From: Bacteroidales bacterium UBA6408
Lineage (GTDB): Bacteria; Bacteroidota; Bacteroidia; Bacteroidales; UBA932
DNA length: 19,536 bases
Assembly: GCA_002439805.1 (NCBI GenBank)
Contig: DJPQ01000059.1
Coordinates: forward strand, 29,696-49,231
Direction of reading: 5' to 3'
The first letter of the stretch is position 1, and every line of letters starts with the position of its first letter. The translations under genes and the position numbers were made by a program. Of the stretch, positions 1 to 7,004 are shown one piece after another. A model generated the notes under the pieces. It saw only the letters and a list, made by a program, of their open reading frames with translations. It had not been told where the DNA came from and did no database searches.

Positions 1-51
1 CAATTCAATTTCAGCAAGCCGCTGAGAGTTTTGGCCGCATAAGGAGATGGA

Positions 52-97
52 GTGCAAGGCACACGGTGAAGGCAAAACCGCAGCAACCTGTTGGTTG
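52..97 (-). repeat. Diverged copy of dispersed downstream repeat (box 1 plus hairpin)
   Basis: Bases 52-72 (TGCAAGGC, two variable bases, ACGGTGAAG) match the box-1 part of the repeat copy at 17714-17733 read on the opposite strand, and more loosely 12369-12391. Beside it is a perfect hairpin, CAACC-TGTT-GGTTG (84-97), where the other copies also carry a 5-bp hairpin. The 83-bp GC-rich core of the other copies is not recognisable here. The element lies just beyond the nagB-like stop, in the same orientation to that gene as the other copies have to theirs. Membership of the family is inference from a short match. Confidence 0.35.
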
Positions 98-153
98 TGA
101 GGATTTTGGCAAGGCGTGCAACGCAGCAATCCGCTCCTTTGGCGGTCAAAACA

Positions 154-2067
154 TCAAAACAGTTTCACAAATACTTCAATGGCCTGATATTCGGCCATAC
201 CCATCTCGTCATAAAGCCGGGCCGTGTTCTGCGTCCGCTCCTCGGCCCGCTGCCAGAACTCCCTGCTGTCCTCTCCCGGAAACGGCACGATGTCCTTCTG
301 GCTGAGGTGCCTGTAAATCGCGTGCCTCTTCATGATGAGCTCGTCCGGGCTGAGCGGAACCGCCATATCCACGCGGCCGAGTTCCCACTCCATCCATGCG
401 CCCCTGTAGAGCCATACATGGCAGTGAGCGAGCCACTCCTCGCCCTCGCACTGGCGCAGCGCCTCAAGCACCGCCTCCGTGCACACCCTGTGCGTGCCGT
501 GCGGGTCGGCGAGGTCGCCCGCGACATAAATCTGGTCGGGCTTTACCTTGTGGAGAAGGTCAAGTATGATGTCGATGTCCTTCTGCGTCCTCTCGCCCTT
601 CTTTATTCCGCCCGTCTCATAGAACGGGAGGTTGAGGAAGTGCGCGTTGGTGTCGGCGTTCAGACCGAAAGAGCGCACTGCCGCTCGCGCCTCGGAACGG
701 CGGATCGCCGCCTTGATGTCCAGGAGTTCGCGAGGCTCAGGCTCTCCGGGACGCTTGGTGGCGATGATTGCCTTCACCTTGTCGAAGTCGTCTCCGTATC
801 CGAGTTCGTGGATCGCGTCCATGTGCTGAAGGACCACGTCGTCATGCACAGCGACATTTCCTGAGGTTTCGTAGGCCACGTGCACATCATGTCCCTGCTG
901 CACGAGGCGGATGAACGTTCCGCCCATCGAAATCACGTCGTCGTCCGGATGCGGCGAGAAGATTATGACTTTTTTAGGGAACGGCTTTGACGGAACCGGC
1001 CTTGTGCTGTCGTCCGCGTTCGGCTTTCCGCCCGGCCAACCCGTAATCGTGTGCTGGAGGTCGTTGAACACGTCTATGTTAATCTTGTCGAAAGGTCCCT
1101 TGAGCTCGAGGAGCTCGCCGAGGGAATTGTCGAGATAGTCCTTGTGCGTGAGCTTGAGGATAGGCTTGTGAACCTGTCCGCAGAGCCATACGACCGCTTT
1201 CCTGATGAATTTCGGAGTCCACTCGCACGGGCCTATGAGCCAAGGGGCGACGAAGCGCGTGAGGTTCGCCGAAGAGTTTTCGTCGGTGTAGAACGTCACG
1301 TTGTCATGCTGCTGGAGCAGGGACGCCGGATATTCCGTCGTCATTTCTCCCTCGACCACCTTCTGAACGGCCGCGGCCTTGTCCTCTCCCCATGCCATGA
1401 GCACTATTTTCTTCGCGGAGAGCATCGTGCCTATGCCCATCGTTATGGCGGCCTTAGGAGTGAGGTCGACGTTGCCCTTGAAGTTCTTCGCCTGACGGTT
1501 GCGTGACCTGTAGCCGAGAACCACAACCCGTGTGCGGCTCTTGTCGGACGAGCCCGCCTCATTGAAGCCTATCTGCCCGAGTTCCCCGATTCCCATCACG
1601 AGAAGGTCGAGGTTCCTGGCGAGCCTGTCATATTCCGCGCAGTACGCGCTGACCTCCGACCTGCTCGCCGTCCCGTCCGGAAAATGAAGGTTCGTTTCCT
1701 GAAAATCCACAAGGTTGATCAGTTCCTCGTGGAGGCAGGCGTTGCGGCTGGTCTTTTCGATTCCGTTGCACGGATAGTACTCGTCGATGCTGAAAAGTTC
1801 CACGTCCTTGAATGAGACTAGCCCCTTGGCATATTTGTCCGCAAGAATCTGGTAGAGGGTTCTCGGTGACGAACCGGTGCTGAGCCCGAGCCGTAGCTTT
1901 CCGCCGTTGGCCTTTATCGCATCGACAATGAGTTCCGCTACGGCCTTGCTCGCGTCGGCTGGCTCGGAGAAGATTTCCGTGGGAATCTTTTCGTAGCTGT
2001 GGAGAATGTCGTCAGGAATGCTGTCCGGAATCAGACCGCCGTCCTTTGGGAGAGAAAAATGTGGCAT
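154..2067 (-). CDS. NagB-like / PIG-L (LmbE) deacetylase fusion protein
   Basis: A 637-residue protein with two domains. Residues about 30-275 are a glucosamine-6-phosphate deaminase/isomerase-like domain (GLSTGSSPRTLY at 61-72, SIDEYYP at 93-99, FNE at 168-170). Residues about 365-600 are a PIG-L/LmbE zinc deacetylase domain with SPHPDDD at 371-377 and DPHGTH at 521-526, which supply the usual His, Asp and His metal ligands. The same two-domain architecture is known in Bacteroidota. The expected function is amino-sugar metabolism in the cytoplasm: PIG-L enzymes remove N-acetyl groups from GlcNAc compounds and NagB converts glucosamine-6-P to fructose-6-P. However, the E. coli NagB motif NDGHIAFNE reads ELGQIGFNE at 162-170, so the Asp141 and His143 equivalents are Leu163 and Gln165; the NagB reaction may be lost. 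The gene is monocistronic and divergent from sufB. Domain assignment is secure; the substrate is unknown. Confidence 0.9.
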   Translation of the reverse strand: MPHFSLPKDGGLIPDSIPDDILHSYEKIPTEIFSEPADASKAVAELIVDAIKANGGKLRLGLSTGSSPRTLYQILADKYAKGLVSFKDVELFSIDEYYPCNGIEKTSRNACLHEELINLVDFQETNLHFPDGTASRSEVSAYCAEYDRLARNLDLLVMGIGELGQIGFNEAGSSDKSRTRVVVLGYRSRNRQAKNFKGNVDLTPKAAITMGIGTMLSAKKIVLMAWGEDKAAAVQKVVEGEMTTEYPASLLQQHDNVTFYTDENSSANLTRFVAPWLIGPCEWTPKFIRKAVVWLCGQVHKPILKLTHKDYLDNSLGELLELKGPFDKINIDVFNDLQHTITGWPGGKPNADDSTRPVPSKPFPKKVIIFSPHPDDDVISMGGTFIRLVQQGHDVHVAYETSGNVAVHDDVVLQHMDAIHELGYGDDFDKVKAIIATKRPGEPEPRELLDIKAAIRRSEARAAVRSFGLNADTNAHFLNLPFYETGGIKKGERTQKDIDIILDLLHKVKPDQIYVAGDLADPHGTHRVCTEAVLEALRQCEGEEWLAHCHVWLYRGAWMEWELGRVDMAVPLSPDELIMKRHAIYRHLSQKDIVPFPGEDSREFWQRAEERTQNTARLYDEMGMAEYQAIEVFVKLF

Positions 2068-2102
2068 ATTTTAAAATAAATTAAAAACATTCAAACAAAT
2101 TG

Positions 2103-2110
2103 CAAAATTA
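2103..2110 (-). promoter_or_regulatory. Probable -7 box of the nagB-like gene promoter
   Basis: On the minus strand this reads TAATTTTG, a full match to the Bacteroidota housekeeping -7 consensus TAnnTTTG, 36 bases upstream of the ATG in an AT-rich stretch. No convincing -33 TTTG is seen at the usual 19-21 base spacing, so the assignment rests on the -7 box and position. Confidence 0.45.
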
Positions 2111-2187
2111 CAAAATATTGTCGAAGAATGAATGCGTCGAAACCTGAAAATGCGAAATAGACATTTTTATGCGTGTCGAAATTTTCG

Positions 2188-2195
2188 TAATTTTG
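2188..2195 (+). promoter_or_regulatory. Probable -7 box of the suf operon promoter
   Basis: TAATTTTG matches TAnnTTTG exactly, with a T-run (TTTT at 2165-2168) at a 19-base spacing as a weak -33 element. A start of transcription near 2202 would give a leader of about 60 bases before the sufB ATG. It stands back to back with the promoter-like box of the nagB-like gene. Confidence 0.5.
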
Positions 2196-2263
2196 CGGAT
2201 TATATGTTTTCGCGGCCCGATGCCGGAGGTGTCGGGAGCGCGGAAATATGAGGATGAAGAAAT

Positions 2264-3715
2264 ATGGACGAAAGGAATACAGAAGAGAGAAATATAATCG
2301 AAGACATCGCCGGGAAGGAATATGAACACGGCTTCGTGACGGATCTTGAGCAGGAGTTCATCCCCAAGGGCCTGAACGAGGACATCATACGCCTTATTTC
2401 CGCGAAGAAGGAGGAGCCTCGGTGGCTGCTGGACTTCCGTCTCGACGCCTTCCGCAAATGGCAGGGGATGACGCCGCCGAAATGGGGGCATCTGAACATC
2501 CCCGAGATTGACTTTCAGGACATTATATACTATGCCGCGCCGAAGAAGGACAGCGACCGTCCTAAGGAGATTGACCCCGAGCTCGAAAAGACTTTCGACA
2601 AGCTGGGAATACCTCTCCACGAGCGGGAAACCCTCGCGGGCGTGGCCGTCGATGCGGTCTTTGACTCGGTCTCGGTGAAGACGACCTTCCGTGCTGCACT
2701 CCAGGAGAAGGGAATCATCTTCTGCTCGTTCTCGGAGGCCGTGCGCGAACATCCGGAACTCGTCCGGAAATATCTCGCCGCGGTCGTTCCTTCCGGGGAC
2801 AATTTCTACGCGGCGCTCAACTCCGCCGTATTCAGCGATGGCTCCTTCTGCTACATTCCGAAAGGTGTGCGCTGCCCGATGGAGCTCTCCAGCTATTTCC
2901 GCATCAACGCGAAGGGTACGGGACAGTTCGAGCGTACGCTCATCGTCGCCGACGAGGGCTCGTATGTCAGCTATATGGAGGGCTGCACCGCCCCGATGCG
3001 CGACGAGCACCAGCTGCACGCGGCGGTGGTGGAAATCATCGTCGAGAAGGACGCGGACGTGAAGTATTCCACTGTCCAGAACTGGTATCCGGGCGATGCC
3101 GAGGGACGCGGGGGAATATTCAACTTCGTGACAAAGAGAGGGATATGCAAGGGGAGCGGAAGCCACCTGTCCTGGACTCAGGTCGAGACAGGCTCCGCAA
3201 TCACGTGGAAATACCCCTCCACGATCCTGAAGGGGGACAACTCCTCGTCGGAGTTCTACTCCGTCGCCGTCACGAACAATTTCCAGCAGGCGGACACCGG
3301 AACAAAGATGATACACATAGGGCGCAACACGCGCAGCCGCATCGTGAGCAAGGGCATCTCCGCCGGGCACAGCCAGAACAGCTACCGGGGACTCGTCAAG
3401 ATGCTTCCCGGGGCGGACAACGCGAGGAACTACTCCCAGTGCGACAGCCTTCTGATAGGTTCGCGCTGCGGTGCGCACACCTTCCCCGACATTCAGAGCT
3501 CCAACCCGACGGCCGTTGTGGAGCACGAGGCGACGACCTCGAAAATCAGCGAGGATCAGCTCTTCTACTGCAACCAGAGGGGCATCGGGCAGGAGGACGC
3601 AGTCGGGCTTATCGTTAACGGATATGCAAAGGAGGTTCTCGCCAAGCTGCCGATGGAGTTCGCCGTCGAGGCTCAGAAGCTCCTGTCAGTGTCTTTGGAG
3701 GGGTCGGTGGGGTGA
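2264..3715 (+). CDS. sufB: Fe-S cluster assembly scaffold protein SufB
   Basis: A 483-residue SufB, close to the 495 of E. coli. SufB is the scaffold subunit of the cytoplasmic SufBCD complex, where new Fe-S clusters form with energy from SufC. The diagnostic C-terminal beta-helix is intact. ARNYSQCDSLLIG carries Cys393, equivalent to E. coli Cys405, which receives sulfur. VVEHEATTSKI carries His421 and Glu422, equivalent to His433 and Glu434. The further cysteine that E. coli has in IECKN is Ser here (IQSSN), which is outside the essential set. The ATG at 2264 fits the family's N-terminal length. It is the first gene of sufB-pnuC-sufC-sufD-ispE; no cysteine desulfurase (sufS) or sufE is present in the window, so sulfur donors must be encoded elsewhere. 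Confidence 0.97.
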   Translation: MDERNTEERNIIEDIAGKEYEHGFVTDLEQEFIPKGLNEDIIRLISAKKEEPRWLLDFRLDAFRKWQGMTPPKWGHLNIPEIDFQDIIYYAAPKKDSDRPKEIDPELEKTFDKLGIPLHERETLAGVAVDAVFDSVSVKTTFRAALQEKGIIFCSFSEAVREHPELVRKYLAAVVPSGDNFYAALNSAVFSDGSFCYIPKGVRCPMELSSYFRINAKGTGQFERTLIVADEGSYVSYMEGCTAPMRDEHQLHAAVVEIIVEKDADVKYSTVQNWYPGDAEGRGGIFNFVTKRGICKGSGSHLSWTQVETGSAITWKYPSTILKGDNSSSEFYSVAVTNNFQQADTGTKMIHIGRNTRSRIVSKGISAGHSQNSYRGLVKMLPGADNARNYSQCDSLLIGSRCGAHTFPDIQSSNPTAVVEHEATTSKISEDQLFYCNQRGIGQEDAVGLIVNGYAKEVLAKLPMEFAVEAQKLLSVSLEGSVG

Positions 3716-3725
3716 TGACGGTTAT

Positions 3726-3753
3726 CCCCCACAAAAGGGGGACGGGAGGGGGA
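3726..3753. repeat. GC-rich hairpin module between sufB and pnuC
   Basis: CCCCC-ACAAAA-GGGGG (3726-3741) forms a 5-bp hairpin followed by ACGGGAGGGGG. The same arrangement, a C-run hairpin followed by GACGGGAGGGG, ends the dispersed repeat copies at 12488-12510 and 17621-17639. It begins about 10 bases after the sufB stop and is not followed by a T-tract, so it does not look like a simple terminator. It may be a remnant of the same repeat family, or an mRNA stem that changes expression between sufB and pnuC. Confidence 0.4.
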
Positions 3754-3766
3754 TTTTATATATAGG

Positions 3767-4426
3767 ATGATGGACTTTATAAATTATACGCTTTTCACAA
3801 TAGGCGGCGACCGGCCGGTGCTGCTGATTGACCTCATCACCTCGGTGCTGGGGCTGGCCTGCGTCTTCCTCGCCGGCCGGAACAGCAAGTACAACTTCTG
3901 GGTCGGCTATCTCTACACGGCCGCGCTGTTTCTCATGTTCTGGAACAAGCACCTCTACGCATCCCTGATTCTTCAGCCCGTCTCGCTGGGAATCAATGTC
4001 CTCGGTCACTGGAGGTGGACGCATCCCAAGGCAGGGGAGCGGTCCTCCGAGGGAGCCGGCGAGCTGAAAGTCTCGATGCTGACATGGCCGCAGAGGGCTG
4101 CCGCAATAGTTTCCGTGCTTGTTCTCGCCGGCGTCTGGGGCTGGCTGCTGCATCAGCTCGGGACGGTCTGGGCTCCGGGGAAGTTCCCCGCCGACCCGGT
4201 TCCGTATCTGGACGCCTGCGTGACGGTGCTGATACTCGTGGCGCAGTTCCTTTCCGCCCTCAAGAAGTGGGACTGCTGGATCGCATGGCTGCTCGTGAAC
4301 ATAACCCAGCTTGCCCTGCACATTTCCGTGGGGCACGTGTTCATGCCGATTATCTGCTGCCTCTACCTCATCAACGGCATCGTGTCGCTCGTCTCATGGA
4401 TGAAGCTTTATCGCAGGAACGCATGA
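3767..4426 (+). CDS. pnuC: PnuC-family nicotinamide riboside (or related vitamin) transporter
   Basis: A 219-residue integral membrane protein with about seven hydrophobic segments (for example 19-36, 45-59, 110-128, 149-164, 170-186, 190-211). The conserved PnuC stretch is recognisable: YLDACVTVLILVAQFLSALK at 147-166, followed by WDCWIAWLLVN, the family's usual D-A-...-AQ-...-K-...-W...N pattern. PnuC proteins mediate facilitated uptake of nicotinamide riboside, which kinases then trap; some relatives carry thiamine, so the substrate is inferred. Two adjacent ATGs (3767 and 3770) could serve as start. The gene splits sufB from sufC, which are normally adjacent, with gaps of about 50 and 70 bases on either side and no internal promoter or terminator of clear form. 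Confidence 0.85.
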   Translation: MMDFINYTLFTIGGDRPVLLIDLITSVLGLACVFLAGRNSKYNFWVGYLYTAALFLMFWNKHLYASLILQPVSLGINVLGHWRWTHPKAGERSSEGAGELKVSMLTWPQRAAAIVSVLVLAGVWGWLLHQLGTVWAPGKFPADPVPYLDACVTVLILVAQFLSALKKWDCWIAWLLVNITQLALHISVGHVFMPIICCLYLINGIVSLVSWMKLYRRNA

Positions 4427-4495
4427 GCCGGAGGACTGAAGCATATTCCTGTGAATGGAGATAAAATTATATGAATCAAATATTTATGAATAGAT

Positions 4496-5242
4496 ATGTC
4501 TGATGTCATACTTAAAATAAAGGGTCTGCGGGCCGGAATCGAAGGAAAGGAGATCCTCAAGGGCATAGACCTCGAAATCCGCAAGGGAGAGATTCACGCC
4601 TTCATGGGACCGAACGGGGCTGGAAAGAGCACGCTCAGTTCGGTGCTCGCCGGGAAACCGCAATACACGGTAACCGAAGGTACAATCGAGTATATGGGAA
4701 AGAATCTGCTTGCAATGTCGCCGGAGGAACGCTCGTGGGCGGGAATATTCATGTCGTTCCAGTATCCGGTGGAAATTCCGGGAGTGAGCATCACCAATTT
4801 CATGAAAACTGCCGTAAACTCGCGTCGCGAGGCCATGGGGCTTGAGCCGATGAAGGCCGGCGAGTTCCTCGGGCTGCTCCGCGAGAAGATGGCCTTCGTG
4901 CAGATGAAGCCCGAATTTGCGAAGAGGGAAGTGAATGTCGGGTTCTCCGGAGGCGAGAAGAAGCGCAACGAAATCTTTCAGATGGCGATGCTCGACCCGA
5001 CGCTCTCCATTCTGGACGAGACCGACAGCGGACTGGACGTGGATGCGCTGCGGATTGTGGCCAACGGCGTGAACGCCCTCCACACGCCGGAGAAGGCTTC
5101 AATCATAATCACTCACTATCAGCGACTTCTGGAATACATCGTGCCGGACGTCGTCCATGTCCTGAAGGACGGCCGCATCGTCAGGACCGCCGGGCGTGAA
5201 CTTGTGGATTTCATTGAGGAGAACGGATATGACAGGCTTTAG
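4496..5242 (+). CDS. sufC: Fe-S cluster assembly ATPase SufC
   Basis: A 248-residue ABC-type ATPase. Walker A is GPNGAGKST (38-46), the signature region is the SufC-typical GFSGGEKKRNE (149-159), Walker B and D-loop are SILDETDSGLD (171-181), and the switch His is 207 in ITHYQR. SufC binds SufB and SufD in the cytoplasm and its ATP-driven dimerisation reshapes the complex for cluster formation. Length and motifs are those of the family. The reading frame overlaps the likely start of sufD by 14 bases, so the two are probably translationally coupled. Confidence 0.97.
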   Translation: MSDVILKIKGLRAGIEGKEILKGIDLEIRKGEIHAFMGPNGAGKSTLSSVLAGKPQYTVTEGTIEYMGKNLLAMSPEERSWAGIFMSFQYPVEIPGVSITNFMKTAVNSRREAMGLEPMKAGEFLGLLREKMAFVQMKPEFAKREVNVGFSGGEKKRNEIFQMAMLDPTLSILDETDSGLDVDALRIVANGVNALHTPEKASIIITHYQRLLEYIVPDVVHVLKDGRIVRTAGRELVDFIEENGYDRL

Positions 5243-5855
5243 GACATATTTTGTCGGCCGGGATTCCGTTCCGGAGTCGATTGTGCTCGGGCGTGACGAG
5301 GAGCTTTCGCTCCTCCTTGTAGCCCTGCCGGGTGTCAGCGCGGAAATCAGCCTCCGGGTGGAGCTGAACGGCGAGGGGGCGAGGTTCGCTCTCAACGGGG
5401 TGGGAGTGTCGTCTTTCGAGGAGCGTGTCGGCGTTCATGTCGAGCTCAGGCACAATGTCCCCGGATGCTCCTCCTCCCAGCTTTTCAAGAATCTTGTCGG
5501 AGGCTCCGCACGGGCGGATTTCTACGGCCGCATAGTCGTGGCTCAGGACGCGCAGAAGACAGAGGCCTATCAGGCGAACCACAATCTGCTGCTCTCCGAG
5601 ACGGCGCGGGTGAACACGAAGCCGCAGCTTGAAATCTATGCCGACGACGTGAAATGCTCCCATGGGGCCACAATCGGCAAGCTTAACGAGGACGAGCAGT
5701 TCTATATGCGCTCGCGTGGAATTTCCCTTGAGGAGGCGCGCTTCCTCCAGATGATTTCGTTCGTGTCCCCCGTGTTCGACATCGTCCCTGACGGAGATGA
5801 GCGGGAGAGGCTGAAGTCTGAAGTCGAGGCCGCGATAAGAGAAACCGCCCTATGA
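5229..5855 (+). CDS. sufD: Short SufD-like Fe-S assembly protein
   Basis: A SufB/SufD-fold protein of only 208 residues from the ATG at 5229, about half the usual SufD length of roughly 420-450. The C-terminal part is clearly SufD: TKPQLEIYADDVKCSHGATIG (130-150) with His145, the equivalent of the conserved SufD histidine, then LNEDEQFYMRSRGIS and EEARFLQMISFVSPVFD. What is missing is the N-terminal helical domain and part of the beta-helix. The start at 5229, inside the sufC end, is preferred over an in-frame ATG at 5196 because it gives a short coupled overlap; neither restores the missing region. No frameshifted N-terminal piece was found upstream, because sufC fills that space. The protein is probably functional as a compact SufD that pairs with SufB. 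Confidence 0.85.
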   Translation: MTGFRTYFVGRDSVPESIVLGRDEELSLLLVALPGVSAEISLRVELNGEGARFALNGVGVSSFEERVGVHVELRHNVPGCSSSQLFKNLVGGSARADFYGRIVVAQDAQKTEAYQANHNLLLSETARVNTKPQLEIYADDVKCSHGATIGKLNEDEQFYMRSRGISLEEARFLQMISFVSPVFDIVPDGDERERLKSEVEAAIRETAL

Positions 5856-5867
5856 CAGAGGCCCTTG

Positions 5868-5897
5868 CACTGTAGTAGAACCCACTGTAGCAGAACC
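5868..5897 (+). repeat. Two tandem 15-bp units between sufD and ispE
   Basis: CACTGTAGTAGAACC (5868-5882) is followed directly by CACTGTAGCAGAACC (5883-5897), with one difference. The 57-base gap between sufD and ispE consists mostly of this duplication. It looks like a slippage product; no function is evident. Confidence 0.7.
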
Positions 5898-5912
5898 TGA
5901 ACCGCCGCACCG

Positions 5913-6770
5913 ATGATAACTTACCCCAATGTCAAGGTCAATGTCGGTCTGAACGTGCTTCGCGCCCGTCCGGACGGCTATCACGACATCGAGACGCTGT
6001 TCGTTCCCTATTTCGGCATGACGGATGTCCTCGAGATAGTTCCGGCCGATTCATTTTCGATTGAAATTACTTCTTCCAAGCCCGGAGTCCCGGACTGGAA
6101 TCCCATGTCCGACCTGTGCGCGAAGGCGTGGAGACTGATGAACGGCCGTTTCGGCATTCCTCCCGTGTCCATTTCTTTGGAAAAGCGCAATCCTGTCGGC
6201 GGCGGGCTTGGCGGAGGCTCGTCCGACGGCGCGTTCACGCTGAAGATGCTGAACGAGATGTTCTCCGCCGGGCTTTCTGAGAAGGCTCTCGCATCCCTTG
6301 CCGCAGAACTCGGCAGCGACTGCCCTTTCTTCATCTACAACCGCCCGATGCTTGGCGAGGGGAGGGGCGAGGTGCTGACGGATTTCCCCCTTTCCGGCAT
6401 TGATTTCAGCGGAGCGGCGGTTTCCTGCCGCGATTCCTCCGCATCCTCCGCCTTGCCGGAAAGTCAGTTTCCGGGCGGGGCTGCGGCACGATACAGGCTC
6501 GGTGTGATTGCCCTTGACTCGCATCTCAAGATTTCCACGGCGCAGGCCTACCGCAGCATCGTCCCTGCGATGCCTCCGATTTCCCTTCGGGATGCCCTCT
6601 CGCGTGACATCACCTTGTGGCGGGGGCTGGTGAAGAACGACTTTGAACCCGTAATCACCGCCGCGCATCCGCTTGTCAGCGAGACGATAGAGTCCTGCTA
6701 TGCCCGAGGATGCGTCTATGCCGCGATGTCAGGAAGCGGCCCGTCTGTGTTCCATATCTCCGAGATATAG
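5913..6770 (+). CDS. ispE: 4-diphosphocytidyl-2-C-methyl-D-erythritol kinase IspE
   Basis: A 285-residue GHMP-superfamily kinase that phosphorylates CDP-methylerythritol in the cytoplasmic MEP route to isoprenoids. The N-terminal NVKVNVGLNV has the substrate-side Lys8. The ATP loop is NPVGGGLGGGSSDGA (93-107). SDCPFF (135-140) carries the catalytic Asp136. The C-terminal GHMP motif SGSGPS lies at 273-278. Two deviations are visible: residues about 170-192 are an extra Ser/Ala/Gly-rich stretch between conserved strands, and the protein ends only about eight residues after the GSGP motif, shorter than usual. It is the last gene before the terminator at 6887-6920 and likely belongs to the suf transcript. 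Confidence 0.93.
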   Translation: MITYPNVKVNVGLNVLRARPDGYHDIETLFVPYFGMTDVLEIVPADSFSIEITSSKPGVPDWNPMSDLCAKAWRLMNGRFGIPPVSISLEKRNPVGGGLGGGSSDGAFTLKMLNEMFSAGLSEKALASLAAELGSDCPFFIYNRPMLGEGRGEVLTDFPLSGIDFSGAAVSCRDSSASSALPESQFPGGAAARYRLGVIALDSHLKISTAQAYRSIVPAMPPISLRDALSRDITLWRGLVKNDFEPVITAAHPLVSETIESCYARGCVYAAMSGSGPSVFHISEI

Positions 6771-6886
6771 ATTGCGAGTTCTAAAAAAGATTGAAAAACG
6801 GCCTTTCGTCCGCCTCCGGAGGGTTTTTCTTCATCGGCCGTATAGAAATCCGTAAAAAAAGAAAAAATATATAAAAAGAGAAAACT

Positions 6887-6920
6887 GTGGCGAAACGTCC
6901 TTATGCTACGCCACTTTTTT
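6887..6920 (+). terminator. Intrinsic terminator after ispE, possibly bidirectional
   Basis: GTGGCG (6887-6892) and CGCCAC (6909-6914) form a perfect 6-bp stem, followed at once by T6 (6915-6920). An A-rich run precedes the stem, so the opposite strand also has a T-rich tail. It lies 117 bases after the ispE stop. An ATG at 6903 that opens a longer frame for the next gene falls in the loop of this hairpin, which argues against that start. Confidence 0.75.
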
Positions 6921-6956
6921 GCCGTTGACTCTTCCTTTTCTTTCCTTTGCACCGGG

Positions 6957-6975
6957 ATGTCGCGACTTGCGACGT
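6957..6975 (+). promoter_or_regulatory. Inverted repeat upstream of the lipoprotein gene
   Basis: ATGTCGC-GACTT-GCGACGT forms a 7-bp stem (one T/G pair) with a 5-base loop, ending 29 bases before the ATG at 7005. It could be an operator or a leader hairpin. No clear TAnnTTTG box is seen around it, so its role is open. Confidence 0.35.
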
Positions 6976-7004
6976 GCCGATATAGAAACATAAAACGGAA
7001 TGCA

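Noticed and set aside
91..1506. Open frames on the plus strand across the nagB-like gene
   Set aside because: They are antisense shadows of a protein with clear NagB and PIG-L motifs.
2108..3526. Long open frame (472 codons) on the minus strand opposite sufB
   Set aside because: It lies wholly antisense to a well-conserved sufB, its sequence has no recognisable domain, and its existence is explained by GC-rich third positions of sufB.
6903..7004. Upstream start for the lipoprotein gene at 6903
   Set aside because: The ATG is in the loop of the ispE terminator and the added residues would precede a complete lipoprotein signal.
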